Positions 25,732 to 35,876 of a stretch of 47,467 nucleotides of DNA are shown here, piece after piece. Source of the stretch: Oscillospiraceae bacterium (GTDB lineage: Bacteria; Bacillota; Clostridia; Oscillospirales; UBA929); contig WRLU01000014.1 in the NCBI GenBank assembly GCA_009777475.1, positions 1-47,467 on the forward strand, in the 5' to 3' direction. Within the stretch, counting starts at the first letter, position 1. Every line of letters begins with the position of its first letter. A program made the position numbers and the translations under genes. Under the pieces are notes generated by a model. That model worked only from the letters and a program-made list of their open reading frames with translations, did not search any database and was not told the origin of the DNA.

Positions 25732-27936
25732 TCAGGCTTTCTTTAAAAACGGCGCGGCTGATTTTTGCAAAAGCTTTCTCGTGCCGCTTTCCTCAAAGGC
25801 AATTTCAAGCAACACATCGCCTCCCATAGGCTCGGCAGACAAAACAAGACCCTTGCCGAACCGCTTATGGGTGAGACAGTCGCCCTTGCGGAGGGCTTCG
25901 AGGGTTACAGGTGAGGTTGGGCGTGCAAGGCTTGAGCGGGAAACGCGGTCAGCTGGAATAGATGGTTCCTTTGCTTTGCCCGCAATGTAGGTTGTGGCGG
26001 CAGACTCACTCTGTGCCGGACGGATTTCGGCTTGCAGACCCATCTCACGGATAAAACGAGAGGGAGGGTTGTACATGGTAGCTCCGAACAGCATTCGTTC
26101 TTTGGCAGCAATGATATACAGCTTTTGCTTTGCCCTTGTTACCGCAACATAGCAAAGCCGCCGTTCCTCCTCTAGCTCGTCAGGATGCGGAATGGCGCGG
26201 GAGGAGGGAAAGATATTTTCCTCCGCCCCGGCGATAAATACCGCGGGAAACTCAAGCCCCTTGGCAGAGTGCATGGTCATCATAACCAGGGCATCGTCTC
26301 CTTCGCTGTATGTTTCCAAATCGGTAAACAGCGCGGTATCGTCAAGGAATCCCCCCAGAGAAGCATCCTCAGGCTCGGCTTCACAGTACTGGGAGAGATG
26401 GCTTTTGAGCTCCAGTATATTTTCCAGCCGTCCCTTGGACTCTTCATCACCTTTATCCCTAAGCATTCTTGCATAGCCTGTCTGCTCTAAAACCTGCTCA
26501 TAAAAATCCGGCAGTGTTATACCGGAGGATAATTGCTCCATCAAAAACTCAACGATTCCCGCAACGCGTGACAGGGTACCGGCAATTCGGGAAAGCTCAG
26601 GATATTTGCCGGCTTGCTTGATTATCTCGAAGCAGCTGCTCTGGTCACGCGCTGCCAGGGCGTGAATGACCTCCAGGCTTTTTGCCCCCAGGCCGCGTGC
26701 CGGGACGTTGATGATACGGTCAAAGCGCAAATCATCATGGGGATTGTGGATCAGCTGCAAATATGCCATTATGTCGCGAATTTCAGCACGGTCGAAAAAC
26801 CGTGTGCCGCCGATGACTTTATAGGGTATTCCGGACATGCGCAGGGTGCTTTCAATGCGGTTGGACTGGGAATTCATGCGGTATAAAACGCAATGGTCGC
26901 CAAACCTCCCTCCTTGGCGTACCCTCTCTAAAACTGCTTCGGCAATAAAGCGCGCCTCATCGTTTTCGTTGACGGCTCTGTATATTGAGATTTCCTCGCC
27001 CCGGGTATTTTCGGTACGCAGGGTTTTGCCCTTGCGCCCCTGGTTATGCCGTATTATATTATTTGCTCCCTCTAAAATCGCCTGTGTAGAGCGGTAGTTT
27101 TGCTCTAAACGGACGACCCTTGCTTCGGGGTACTGAGTCTCAAATGACAAAATATTTTCAATTGTAGCACCGCGGAATTTATAAATGCTCTGGTCATCAT
27201 CGCCCACAACGCAGAGGTTACGGTGTTTTTGTGCCAGCATGGATATTAAGTTGTACTGCAATTTGTTGGTGTCTTGGTATTCATCTATAAGTATGTATGA
27301 AAAACGCCGTTGCCAACGCTCTAAAATCTCGGGGTTTTCGCGGAATAAACGCACAGTTAGGGCTATTATATCGTCAAAATCCAACGCGCCGGAGTCTTTT
27401 AGCTCTTTTTGGTAACGAAGGTAGCATTCGCCTATAATTTTATAATAGCTGTCGTTACCGGCATCCTTGACATATTCCGCCGGATTAACTTCAGCATCCT
27501 TAGCCTTAGATATATGTGACAAAATAGCCGGGGGAGGATAGCGTTTGTCATCAAGATTAAATTCCTTGATAATTCTCTTTATAAGACGTTTTTGGTCGTC
27601 TGTATCATATATTGTAAAGCTTTTGGGGTAACCCAATGCCTCAATGTCGCGCTTCAGGATACGCACACAGGCGGAATGGAAGGTGCACGCCCATACATCA
27701 TGCCCATCCTGGCCCAAAAGCCGTGACAGCCGTTCGCGAATTTCGGCGGCGGCTTTGTTTGTGAAGGTTATTGCCAATACCGCCCAAGGGGGTGTTCCGT
27801 TATCTATTATATTGGCGATCCGCAGGGTCAGCACGGCGGTCTTGCCGCTGCCTGCTCCCGCCAGCACCAAAAGAGGACCCTCGGTGTGTCCGACAGCCTC
27901 CTTTTGGTAAATATTAAGGTGTGATATATCAATCAT
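25732..27936 (-). CDS. pcrA: ATP-dependent DNA helicase PcrA/UvrD (SF1A)
   Basis: 734 residues. ATG at 27936 (MIDISHLN) is preceded by GGAGG with 7-nt spacing; an in-frame ATG two codons earlier abuts that site. Walker A is AGAGSGKT at 26-33, and motif II is ILIDEYQDTN. FVVGDDDQSIYKFRGA-like motif III (CVVGDDDQSIYKFRGA), LEQNYRST and VMMTMHSAKGLEFPAVF are all in order. It is a 3'-5' helicase that works in nucleotide-excision repair and removes RecA or stalled complexes. The size and the C-terminal basic domain fit the Gram-positive PcrA type. Confidence 0.94.
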   Translation of the reverse strand: MIDISHLNIYQKEAVGHTEGPLLVLAGAGSGKTAVLTLRIANIIDNGTPPWAVLAITFTNKAAAEIRERLSRLLGQDGHDVWACTFHSACVRILKRDIEALGYPKSFTIYDTDDQKRLIKRIIKEFNLDDKRYPPPAILSHISKAKDAEVNPAEYVKDAGNDSYYKIIGECYLRYQKELKDSGALDFDDIIALTVRLFRENPEILERWQRRFSYILIDEYQDTNKLQYNLISMLAQKHRNLCVVGDDDQSIYKFRGATIENILSFETQYPEARVVRLEQNYRSTQAILEGANNIIRHNQGRKGKTLRTENTRGEEISIYRAVNENDEARFIAEAVLERVRQGGRFGDHCVLYRMNSQSNRIESTLRMSGIPYKVIGGTRFFDRAEIRDIMAYLQLIHNPHDDLRFDRIINVPARGLGAKSLEVIHALAARDQSSCFEIIKQAGKYPELSRIAGTLSRVAGIVEFLMEQLSSGITLPDFYEQVLEQTGYARMLRDKGDEESKGRLENILELKSHLSQYCEAEPEDASLGGFLDDTALFTDLETYSEGDDALVMMTMHSAKGLEFPAVFIAGAEENIFPSSRAIPHPDELEEERRLCYVAVTRAKQKLYIIAAKERMLFGATMYNPPSRFIREMGLQAEIRPAQSESAATTYIAGKAKEPSIPADRVSRSSLARPTSPVTLEALRKGDCLTHKRFGKGLVLSAEPMGGDVLLEIAFEESGTRKLLQKSAAPFLKKA

Positions 27937-27962
27937 TTGCATCCTCCGGGGCTTCCGGCAAG

Positions 27963-27989
27963 TGCCCCGGCACGGTATGTGCCGGGGCA
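27963..27989 (-). terminator. Strong hairpin after the pentapeptide-repeat protein gene
   Basis: TGCCCCGGCAC (27963-27973), loop GGTAT, GTGCCGGGGCA (27979-27989): a perfect 11-bp G/C stem 25 nt after the stop of the large surface-protein gene and upstream of pcrA. No T-run follows, so it may stabilise a 3' end rather than act as a classic terminator. Confidence 0.5.
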
Positions 27990-28014
27990 TGACCGGTTTA
28001 ATTAGGCGGTGTGG

Positions 28015-31000
28015 TTATGGGGCTACACCGCCGCCAAGGTCAAGGGTTGCCCTTAAGCTGGCAGGCTTCTTGGCGGTTGCCTCTTTCCAAAGTGTAATGT
28101 TGCCAGTGAGCGGGCCAGCCGGATCGTCCGGAAGGGGAACAAAGCTGATTACTCCCTTGCCCGCGCTTTTGGCATCGCTCATACGCCAGATAACCCCTGG
28201 TTCAGTGAGCGGGTCGGTTAAGCCTCCGGTTTTGCTTTGCGGGATTTTGGCGGAAACTAACCCATTGGAGTCCTTGAAGTCATACAGCCAGATTGTTCTT
28301 CCTATCTGCCAGCTTTTTGTCCCGCCTATACTGGGGCTATTGCTATCGTTGGGCGGGGTGTCCCCGGTGAAGATAATGTCGCCGGTTTTGAGCTTTACAG
28401 ACTTAACCTCGGCCTTGCCGCCCTTTGCCGCTTTGACCGCAAGCTTAAACGCGGGTTTTTTCAGCTCGCTTAGCGCGGTGATTTTCTTTTGCTTGCCGGG
28501 TGACGTAAACGTACCGTCAAATTCTCCCGAGTCCTTGTCGAGGTTCACACGAGCTTTAAGCTTGGCGTAATAGATGGTTTTAACCGGTTTGGCACCTAGG
28601 GTTGGCTTGACCGGGATACCATCATCATGGCAGAAGTATCCCCACCCTCTGCTGTCGGGTACCTTGAGTGCTTTGCCTGTTGATTCACTTACATCGGCAA
28701 CGGCTATGTGCAGATCATTTAACACCGAGTCTACCTGCGCCCGCTTTTGCCCAACGGTCATTGAGGCAAAGGCAATTGCGGTGTTAGGAAAGCTTTCGCC
28801 TTCTGCGGAAATGGTTTTTTGTTTGGTGAGCGATGCTGGTGCCAATGTCCAGTCGCCCGGGGTCCTGCCGGTAATATCGGCATAAACAGCGTAGTTTATG
28901 GCGAATTTTACGGTGGGCTTTGCCCGCTTATAAATTTTTGGGAAGGTAACTGTGTTGGCGGGGCCGATCCACCTGCCATCAAGGTCTGTTGCCAAAGGCT
29001 TTTTCTGCTTGGCTATGGCACTGTTTGCTGCCTTGTATGCCTTGGCCTCCGTCTTGTCTGTCAATGCGGGCATCTTCCAGACCGGAGAATCTGAAATTAC
29101 CAGATTCATATCCTTATTTAAGAATTTCGAGAAATTGTTTTTGCCCTTGCTTGTTCTGCCATTAAAGGGGTTTTTGTCATTCTCCAGGTCAAGAATCGCG
29201 GGTTTAATATCCTTCCACTTGACCCCGCCGTCTGTGCTGTATGATCTGATCACAAAGCCCTCGGGGATGTAAAGCAGCTCCTTGGTCAGGTTGATGTCGA
29301 AGCCAAGGCTTGATGAGTTGAGCTTCTGTTGGCTCTCAGCATGGGTAAGGCCGGATACATCAACATGTATTGAGGTTTGATCGGTGCGGTAGGTTTTGAT
29401 CTCATCAAAGACCGGGTCGCCGTTTGCATCTGTCTTTTGCACCATAATCGGGTCACCGTTCGCATCGACAGCCGGATTGCCGTCAACATCGACATCCTGA
29501 ACCATAATGGGTGTTTGTACAACGTCAACAACAGGATTGCCATCCTCGTCAAGGACGTAGGAGCCTAAAACCGCGCCATCGTTGCCGTTTCCATACGCCA
29601 TGACATCATCGCTGTAGTAGTTTATTCCGTTGTCGCAGTTGGGAATCCTGTCAACGATGTATTTGGCGATAGCGTACCAAATCGGGTACATAAATTTCTG
29701 ATAGCTTTCCCATTCCTCGGTCTGGTAGTAGTTTTCCAGTGCTTCTTCATAGTCCTTAACGGCTTGGCTGTATGCTTTTTCACCGTATGGGTCTTCCTCG
29801 CCATCGCCGGTAAAATCGGTTCTGTCAGGTGCTTCTGGTTTGTTGGGATAGCCAGGATTGGTACCCTCTGCACGGACAGTCTTTCCCTGATCCCCTAAGA
29901 GGTCGTAGGCGTCTGCGCCTCCCGGCTGTCCATCGTTGAGCAGATAGTTGTCTGTGTCTGTGATGTAAAATATGTTGTATTCGGTGTTGTTGTCACGTAT
30001 GAAGCCAACTGCCCGCATAGTGTCGTCTGTGCCTCCCTGGGTGATACGGTCTGAAATATCGCCGTCTGTCAGGTCGATTAGATAGTTGGTATGCTCCTTC
30101 TTGAGCTGTTTGCTTGCCGGGTCGTCTTCATCAGCTAGGGTGTTTGCCTGCTCCAGTGCGTCAATCAGAAGCTCCTTGGGCGGCATTGGCGTAGGCGGTT
30201 CCCAAGAGGGCGGCTCGAATGAAGGCGGCTCAAACGAGGGCGGCTCAAACGAGGGCGGCTCAAATGAGGGCGGCTCAAACGAGGGCGGCTCAAATGAGGG
30301 CGGCTCGAATGAAGGCGGCTCAAATGAGGGCGGCTCGAATGAAGGCGGCTCAAACGAGGGCGGCTCAAACGAGGGCGGCTCAAATGAGGGCGGCTCAAAC
30401 GAGGGCGGTGGCGGAACCGGGGGCTCAAACCCGCCGATAATCTCCATTTCGAGCTCTGAGAATGTAAACTGGGTTGCCCTGTTGCAGCCATGGCTGCGGT
30501 AGCTGACTGCCGGACCAAACCCATTGAAGGGCATGGGCGCAAGAGTCTGCGACAGCACCTCAGTCATTCCTATTGGAAGCTTGGTCTCCTGGTCATAGTC
30601 AATGTTGCCCTTGTCGCCTAAGTCTGCTTGATAGACCTTAAGGGAGGTGGGTGAGATGGCAATGTTGATGTACATATCCTGCCACCATTTGCTGGAGGTT
30701 TTTCTGCTGGCTGTAGTCCTTGAACTGCTGTAATTGCGATCTTCAAGATCTGTTGTATAATTGTCAAGGTCTATAATGGCTAAGGGTTCATCGAATATCG
30801 CGCTGTTATTGTTATTGTTCCGTTGAGTTGCATTGGTAACTGCCGCATTGTTGTATATGATGGGTCCGGTGCCTATGTTACTTGCTCCAATTCCTGTGGT
30901 ATTAAAAGCTCCGTCACCCGTGGCTGAGCTGGTACCCATATGGCGGTGAAAATTCTCGGCTGTTACTCCGTCCCTGATTTTGAGCAGAACTATGGAGGTA

Positions 31001-32577
31001 GGGGGGAAGGTACCGGGGGCAAAATGGTCTGTGCCGGAATCGGGATAAACATATGCCACATAGTATCCTGATATAATTCCTTGGCGGTTAATCCCTGCAT
31101 TAACCAGGAAGCCGGCACCAAACAGCGTGTGAGTGTTGACTGCACCGCCAAAGACGTTAAACTTGACCAGCTTGTCGGCCCCGGTCAGATCTGCATAGCA
31201 GAACTCTTCATCCCCATATTCAGGATCGTTGTTGTAATTGGGTATTTTACTACCGCCAATATCTTCGAAATAGAATTTTTTCATATTTGGGTCAATGTCG
31301 GGAGGGTAGTAGGCAAAGTCAATGTACCTGGAATTGGCGTAGCCTACAAAGTCCATTTTGGGCTTTGTAATATCGTTGCCCTCGTCATCCTCCCCGACCT
31401 TTTCGTCTTGAACCAAGATGTGGCGATCAAAGGCACCCAAGGTTGCGGCACCCGCAGTGGTGTGACCGCCTGTAAGCTGAGGTGTTCTGTTGACCCACTG
31501 TTCTAAAGTCATTCGGGGCAGCTGGAATGTTGTCCATTGAGTAGAATGGGTTCCTGTACCCGAAGTGCCGCCTGTGGCACTTAAATACGAAGTATTAGCT
31601 GAACTATCAGCAACATTATCAGCTGTGCTGACCTTTTGCGCGTGCAGGAAAAACGGGCGCAGGCTACGGTTTGCTATGATATCTCCGTCCTCAAGAGTAT
31701 CGCTGTACAGCCCGTAAAATTGTTTGCCTGATGCTTCAAGTTTAACAGGACCCGGACCCACGGCTTCATTGGCAAAGGCGTTTCGGGTAAAAGTCTGCTT
31801 CCAGTTGTAGTTGTGAGGATGCCCGGGGGTGGTAACGCTTCCGGAGAGATTACGCCAGAACGAGTTGTTTGCACTGACTCCGGGGTTGTATATGAGAGAA
31901 GTGAAATTATTGCCGTTATAGGCTGTGCTGCCACTGCTGTTGATATTGCTGTTGCTGTTATTGGTGGTAGCGTTGCCTTCAGTACCTCTCCTGTACCAAT
32001 ACCCGCTGTCATAGTGGTCGGCAACCACCCAGCTGCTCATATCAGCAACAGGGAGCTTAACCTCTACAGGCTCAAATGAGGGCGGTTCCCAAGAGGGCGG
32101 TTCCCAAGAGGGCGGCTCCCAAGAAGGGGGTTCCCAAGAGGGCGGCTCCCAAGAAGGGGGTTCCCAAGAAGGGGGTTCCCAAGAAGGGGGTTCCCAAGAA
32201 GGGGGTTCCCAAGAAGGGGGTTCCCAAGAAGGGGGCTCCCATGACGGCGGTTCCCAAGAAGGGGGTTCCCAAGAGGGCGGTTCCCAAGAGGGCGGCTCCC
32301 ATGAGGGCGTGATGCCCTCTACCTTGATGCCATCGGTTGTAAGTACATCAATCTGGTTATCACCGAAGCCCTTCTCCTTGAGGGTGTCGTTGATAGCGGT
32401 GATGAGGGAGGCTATATCAGGATCATCCCTCCAGTTGTTTAGAATTACGTTGATCTTTTGGAACTCGGGCATTTGCTCGTTGCCGGCCGCTTGCGCGGGA
32501 GGGGAGAGGAATAACCCCGCCACCATGATGAATGCTAAAAATTTGCTCAGGGTTCTGTTGAAGCTTGCTCTTTTCAT
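28015..32577 (-). CDS. Giant secreted protein with WEPPS/FEPPS pentapeptide tracts and C-terminal shared module
   Basis: 1520 residues. ATG at 32577 follows GGAGAAGGG. The signal peptide ends near AQAA (about 31). In order: a segment of about 50 residues, 15 WEPPS units plus one FEP unit (about 91-170), a long Asn/Ser/Gly- and aromatic-rich region (about 170-720) without a recognised fold, 13 FEPPS units plus one WEPP (about 725-794), an acidic segment with D-x-D-G-N-P-like repeats (about 1005-1060), and an expanded shared module (about 1070-1515). The module carries GVKWKD, FLNKDMNLVISD, TFPKIYKRAKP, FAINYAVY, VKPTLGAKPVKTIYY and the closing WKEATAKKPASLRA. The Pro-rich tracts would form stiff extended stalks. 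No cell-wall anchor motif is seen. The function is unknown; a surface stalk or adhesin is inference. Confidence 0.82.
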   Translation of the reverse strand: MKRASFNRTLSKFLAFIMVAGLFLSPPAQAAGNEQMPEFQKINVILNNWRDDPDIASLITAINDTLKEKGFGDNQIDVLTTDGIKVEGITPSWEPPSWEPPSWEPPSWEPPSWEPPSWEPPSWEPPSWEPPSWEPPSWEPPSWEPPSWEPPSWEPPSWEPPSWEPPSFEPVEVKLPVADMSSWVVADHYDSGYWYRRGTEGNATTNNSNSNINSSGSTAYNGNNFTSLIYNPGVSANNSFWRNLSGSVTTPGHPHNYNWKQTFTRNAFANEAVGPGPVKLEASGKQFYGLYSDTLEDGDIIANRSLRPFFLHAQKVSTADNVADSSANTSYLSATGGTSGTGTHSTQWTTFQLPRMTLEQWVNRTPQLTGGHTTAGAATLGAFDRHILVQDEKVGEDDEGNDITKPKMDFVGYANSRYIDFAYYPPDIDPNMKKFYFEDIGGSKIPNYNNDPEYGDEEFCYADLTGADKLVKFNVFGGAVNTHTLFGAGFLVNAGINRQGIISGYYVAYVYPDSGTDHFAPGTFPPTSIVLLKIRDGVTAENFHRHMGTSSATGDGAFNTTGIGASNIGTGPIIYNNAAVTNATQRNNNNNSAIFDEPLAIIDLDNYTTDLEDRNYSSSRTTASRKTSSKWWQDMYINIAISPTSLKVYQADLGDKGNIDYDQETKLPIGMTEVLSQTLAPMPFNGFGPAVSYRSHGCNRATQFTFSELEMEIIGGFEPPVPPPPSFEPPSFEPPSFEPPSFEPPSFEPPSFEPPSFEPPSFEPPSFEPPSFEPPSFEPPSFEPPSFEPPSWEPPTPMPPKELLIDALEQANTLADEDDPASKQLKKEHTNYLIDLTDGDISDRITQGGTDDTMRAVGFIRDNNTEYNIFYITDTDNYLLNDGQPGGADAYDLLGDQGKTVRAEGTNPGYPNKPEAPDRTDFTGDGEEDPYGEKAYSQAVKDYEEALENYYQTEEWESYQKFMYPIWYAIAKYIVDRIPNCDNGINYYSDDVMAYGNGNDGAVLGSYVLDEDGNPVVDVVQTPIMVQDVDVDGNPAVDANGDPIMVQKTDANGDPVFDEIKTYRTDQTSIHVDVSGLTHAESQQKLNSSSLGFDINLTKELLYIPEGFVIRSYSTDGGVKWKDIKPAILDLENDKNPFNGRTSKGKNNFSKFLNKDMNLVISDSPVWKMPALTDKTEAKAYKAANSAIAKQKKPLATDLDGRWIGPANTVTFPKIYKRAKPTVKFAINYAVYADITGRTPGDWTLAPASLTKQKTISAEGESFPNTAIAFASMTVGQKRAQVDSVLNDLHIAVADVSESTGKALKVPDSRGWGYFCHDDGIPVKPTLGAKPVKTIYYAKLKARVNLDKDSGEFDGTFTSPGKQKKITALSELKKPAFKLAVKAAKGGKAEVKSVKLKTGDIIFTGDTPPNDSNSPSIGGTKSWQIGRTIWLYDFKDSNGLVSAKIPQSKTGGLTDPLTEPGVIWRMSDAKSAGKGVISFVPLPDDPAGPLTGNITLWKEATAKKPASLRATLDLGGGVAP
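30197..30406. repeat. Tandem 15-bp repeat, 14 units, coding FEPPS
   Basis: Fourteen units of 15 bp read on the minus strand as thirteen FEPPS and one WEPP. Three synonymous variants (GGCTCGAATGAAGGC, GGCTCAAACGAGGGC, GGCTCAAATGAGGGC) are used. The five-unit order at 30212-30286 recurs exactly at 30332-30406, giving a perfect 75-bp higher-order repeat. Confidence 0.95.
32069..32308. repeat. Tandem 15-bp repeat, 16 units, coding WEPPS
   Basis: Fifteen WEPPS units (32084-32308) and one FEP unit (32069-32083) on the minus strand. Five identical GGTTCCCAAGAAGGG units in a row (32159-32233) lie between more mixed units, a sign of recent slippage or unequal recombination. Confidence 0.95.
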
Positions 32578-32789
32578 TTTTCCCTTCTCCTTTCAAGTCT
32601 GAGGGTTTATATTGTGCCTGGCTCTATTGCGCCCCTGCGAAGATGCTCCGGCAGATGTGCGCGAACCGATAGGGTACACATATATTATATCGTACGCTTC
32701 ATCCGAGACTTTAACGAATGGCAAAAAAAATTTGAAGAAAATTTTTCCGCTCACCGCATTCTTGCGGGAAAGCCCCCTACCTCAAGCGT

Positions 32790-32818
32790 ACTATACCATA
32801 GTCTATGCTCCATGTCAA
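32790..32818 (-). promoter_or_regulatory. Sigma-A promoter of the giant surface-protein gene
   Basis: On the minus strand TTGACA (32818-32813), exactly 17 nt, TATAGT (32795-32790). The -35 is extended as GCTTGACA, the same octamer as in the opposing gdhA promoter. Confidence 0.75.
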
Positions 32819-32859
32819 GCGTGAGGCAATAAAAGAATTATGATGGGAAGCTCATGTGC

Positions 32860-32889
32860 TTGACAAGTCCCCCTGGGTGCATATATAAT
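32860..32889 (+). promoter_or_regulatory. Sigma-A promoter of gdhA
   Basis: TTGACA (32860-32865), 18 nt, TATAAT (32884-32889), both hexamers perfect. The leader is about 33 nt to the ATG at 32929. Confidence 0.85.
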
Positions 32890-32904
32890 GGGTGATAATT
32901 ATGA

Positions 32905-34260
<1,356 letters not shown>

Positions 34261-34298
34261 TCGGGCGGAATATCTTTCCGAAAGGGGTCTGGTTCTGC

Positions 34299-35876
34299 GT
34301 GGAAAAATTTGTAGGCACGTATGGCCTGTTGATTTCTGCGTTGCTTCTTTTGCTTTTGACGGGATGCAAAAGCGATGCAGACAGGTATGATCGTGCCCTC
34401 TCCCTGATGAATGAGCAAAGCTATGAGGACGCTTCCGAGGTTTTTTCCGGGATTTTGAAATATAAAGACAGCCGTGAAAAAAAACAAGAGTGTGATAATT
34501 ACGTTCTGTACAATGCCGCCGTCCAAGAAATGAAAACAGGGAATTACGACTTGGCACGCGACAAATTCAGGGAATTGGATGGTTTTCTGGACAGTGCCGT
34601 CCTTCTCAAAGAAAGCAAAAACAATATTTCCTACAGTATTGCCCTTGCCCAGCTCAAAAGGGGCGATATTGAAAAAGCTTTAGGGTCATTTATGACCTTG
34701 GGGGATTTTAAGGACAGTGCCGACAAAGCCGAGGAATGCAGGAAATTAAAAACATACAACGAGGCTTTGAAAATCATGGAGCAGGGCGATGTGGAAACAG
34801 CACGAGCAGCCTTTAAGGCACTGGGTAGCTTTAGCGACAGCGAAAGGATGCTTAAAAAATGCCAAGATTTACTTGATGATGCCAGATGGGAAATTGCACT
34901 GCAAAAGAACAACTATGAAACATTTGCCGTATTTTTGCAGAATGAGGGCGGCAAATATTATCAGCAGGCATTGGACAAGTGCGATGAGCTGTTCTGGAAA
35001 GCGGCTCTCAAATCAGATGAACCCAAAACCTACCAGGAATATCTTGATAATTTTCAACAAGGCAAATACAGGAGAGAAGCGGTCGAAAGGCTCCGCCTGG
35101 CCGAACGCCAGGACGGCAAGGGTGATTACGATAGTGCCATGGCAGAGGATACCATTGTTGCGTTGCAGGCGTATATGGCGGCGTACCCGCAGTCAAGCTT
35201 GATTGGCGAATGTGAAAAGAAAATCGAAGAGATGCGCTCGAACCCGAAGTATTACGAAAGACTTTTGGCCGACCCAAGCGAAAAGGCTGTGAAGGGCTTT
35301 TTGAACAATTATCCCGGGCACGCTAACGAAAAGGATGCAAAGCGGCTCCTTGACCGCGGCAGGGGTACCCTTATGGAGCTTAGGGATAAAGGGATGATTA
35401 GTGTTACCGTAACAGGCCTGTCGAGTCCGTCAACCCAAAAATGCAGGCTTGCTATACAAAACTTGACTGTGTTTTCAGTTACCGTTACTATCCCGTATGG
35501 CACGTATTTTGAATCCAGCAAACCGGGCATAGAAAATATGCTGTCAACCAAAAAGCACACTATAACCATTGCGGCGGGCAAGGCATATCAGGCTGATATT
35601 GATACCGCAAGCATGAATATATCAAGGGGTCAGCCGGGTGTGGGCGACAAGTATGCCGTGAAACGCCTATCTAAAGCCCACACCCTTGTCAAGCTCCTGC
35701 AAAAGCTTGACAAGGCACCCGAAAGCTACTCTGTAACACAAGCTGCGGTTTGGATTATCGCCGATAACCCCTCGGATGGGGACTTGGCCAATTCCTTGGA
35801 ATATCCTAACGGAAATAAGGTTATCAAAACTGCTGACATCAAAAAAGCCCGAGCGTTGATAAAGAGCCTTTCCTGA
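34299..35876 (+). CDS. Lipoprotein with TPR-like 'KDS' repeats
   Basis: 525 residues from a GTG at 34299 (GAAAGGGG upstream). An in-frame TTG at 34257 overlaps the gdhA stop but would put 14 extra residues before the signal. The signal ends in the lipobox LLLLTGC (Cys23), so it should be anchored to the outer face of the membrane. About four repeats of roughly 46 residues follow (YxxAxxxxxxGxYxxAxxxFxxLxxFKDS), a TPR-like pattern common in Clostridia, then a middle helical part and a C-terminal beta-rich domain of about 160 residues (from VTVTGLSSPSTQKCRLAIQN). A protein-protein scaffold is likely; the partner is unknown. Confidence 0.8.
   Translation: MEKFVGTYGLLISALLLLLLTGCKSDADRYDRALSLMNEQSYEDASEVFSGILKYKDSREKKQECDNYVLYNAAVQEMKTGNYDLARDKFRELDGFLDSAVLLKESKNNISYSIALAQLKRGDIEKALGSFMTLGDFKDSADKAEECRKLKTYNEALKIMEQGDVETARAAFKALGSFSDSERMLKKCQDLLDDARWEIALQKNNYETFAVFLQNEGGKYYQQALDKCDELFWKAALKSDEPKTYQEYLDNFQQGKYRREAVERLRLAERQDGKGDYDSAMAEDTIVALQAYMAAYPQSSLIGECEKKIEEMRSNPKYYERLLADPSEKAVKGFLNNYPGHANEKDAKRLLDRGRGTLMELRDKGMISVTVTGLSSPSTQKCRLAIQNLTVFSVTVTIPYGTYFESSKPGIENMLSTKKHTITIAAGKAYQADIDTASMNISRGQPGVGDKYAVKRLSKAHTLVKLLQKLDKAPESYSVTQAAVWIIADNPSDGDLANSLEYPNGNKVIKTADIKKARALIKSLS

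Noticed and set aside
30165..30542. Open frames opposite and in other frames of the 15-bp repeats
   Set aside because: They are produced by the repeat itself (no stops in a 15-bp period) and have no ribosome binding sites or non-repeat sequence of their own.
30197..32308. Repeat blocks that look like a CRISPR array
   Set aside because: The units are 15 bp with no spacers and encode a pentapeptide in frame; no cas genes are present.
32578..32783. Riboswitch in the long leader of the giant surface-protein gene
   Set aside because: I could not match it to the cyclic-di-GMP, cobalamin or other core motifs I know; without a covariance search it is only a long leader.
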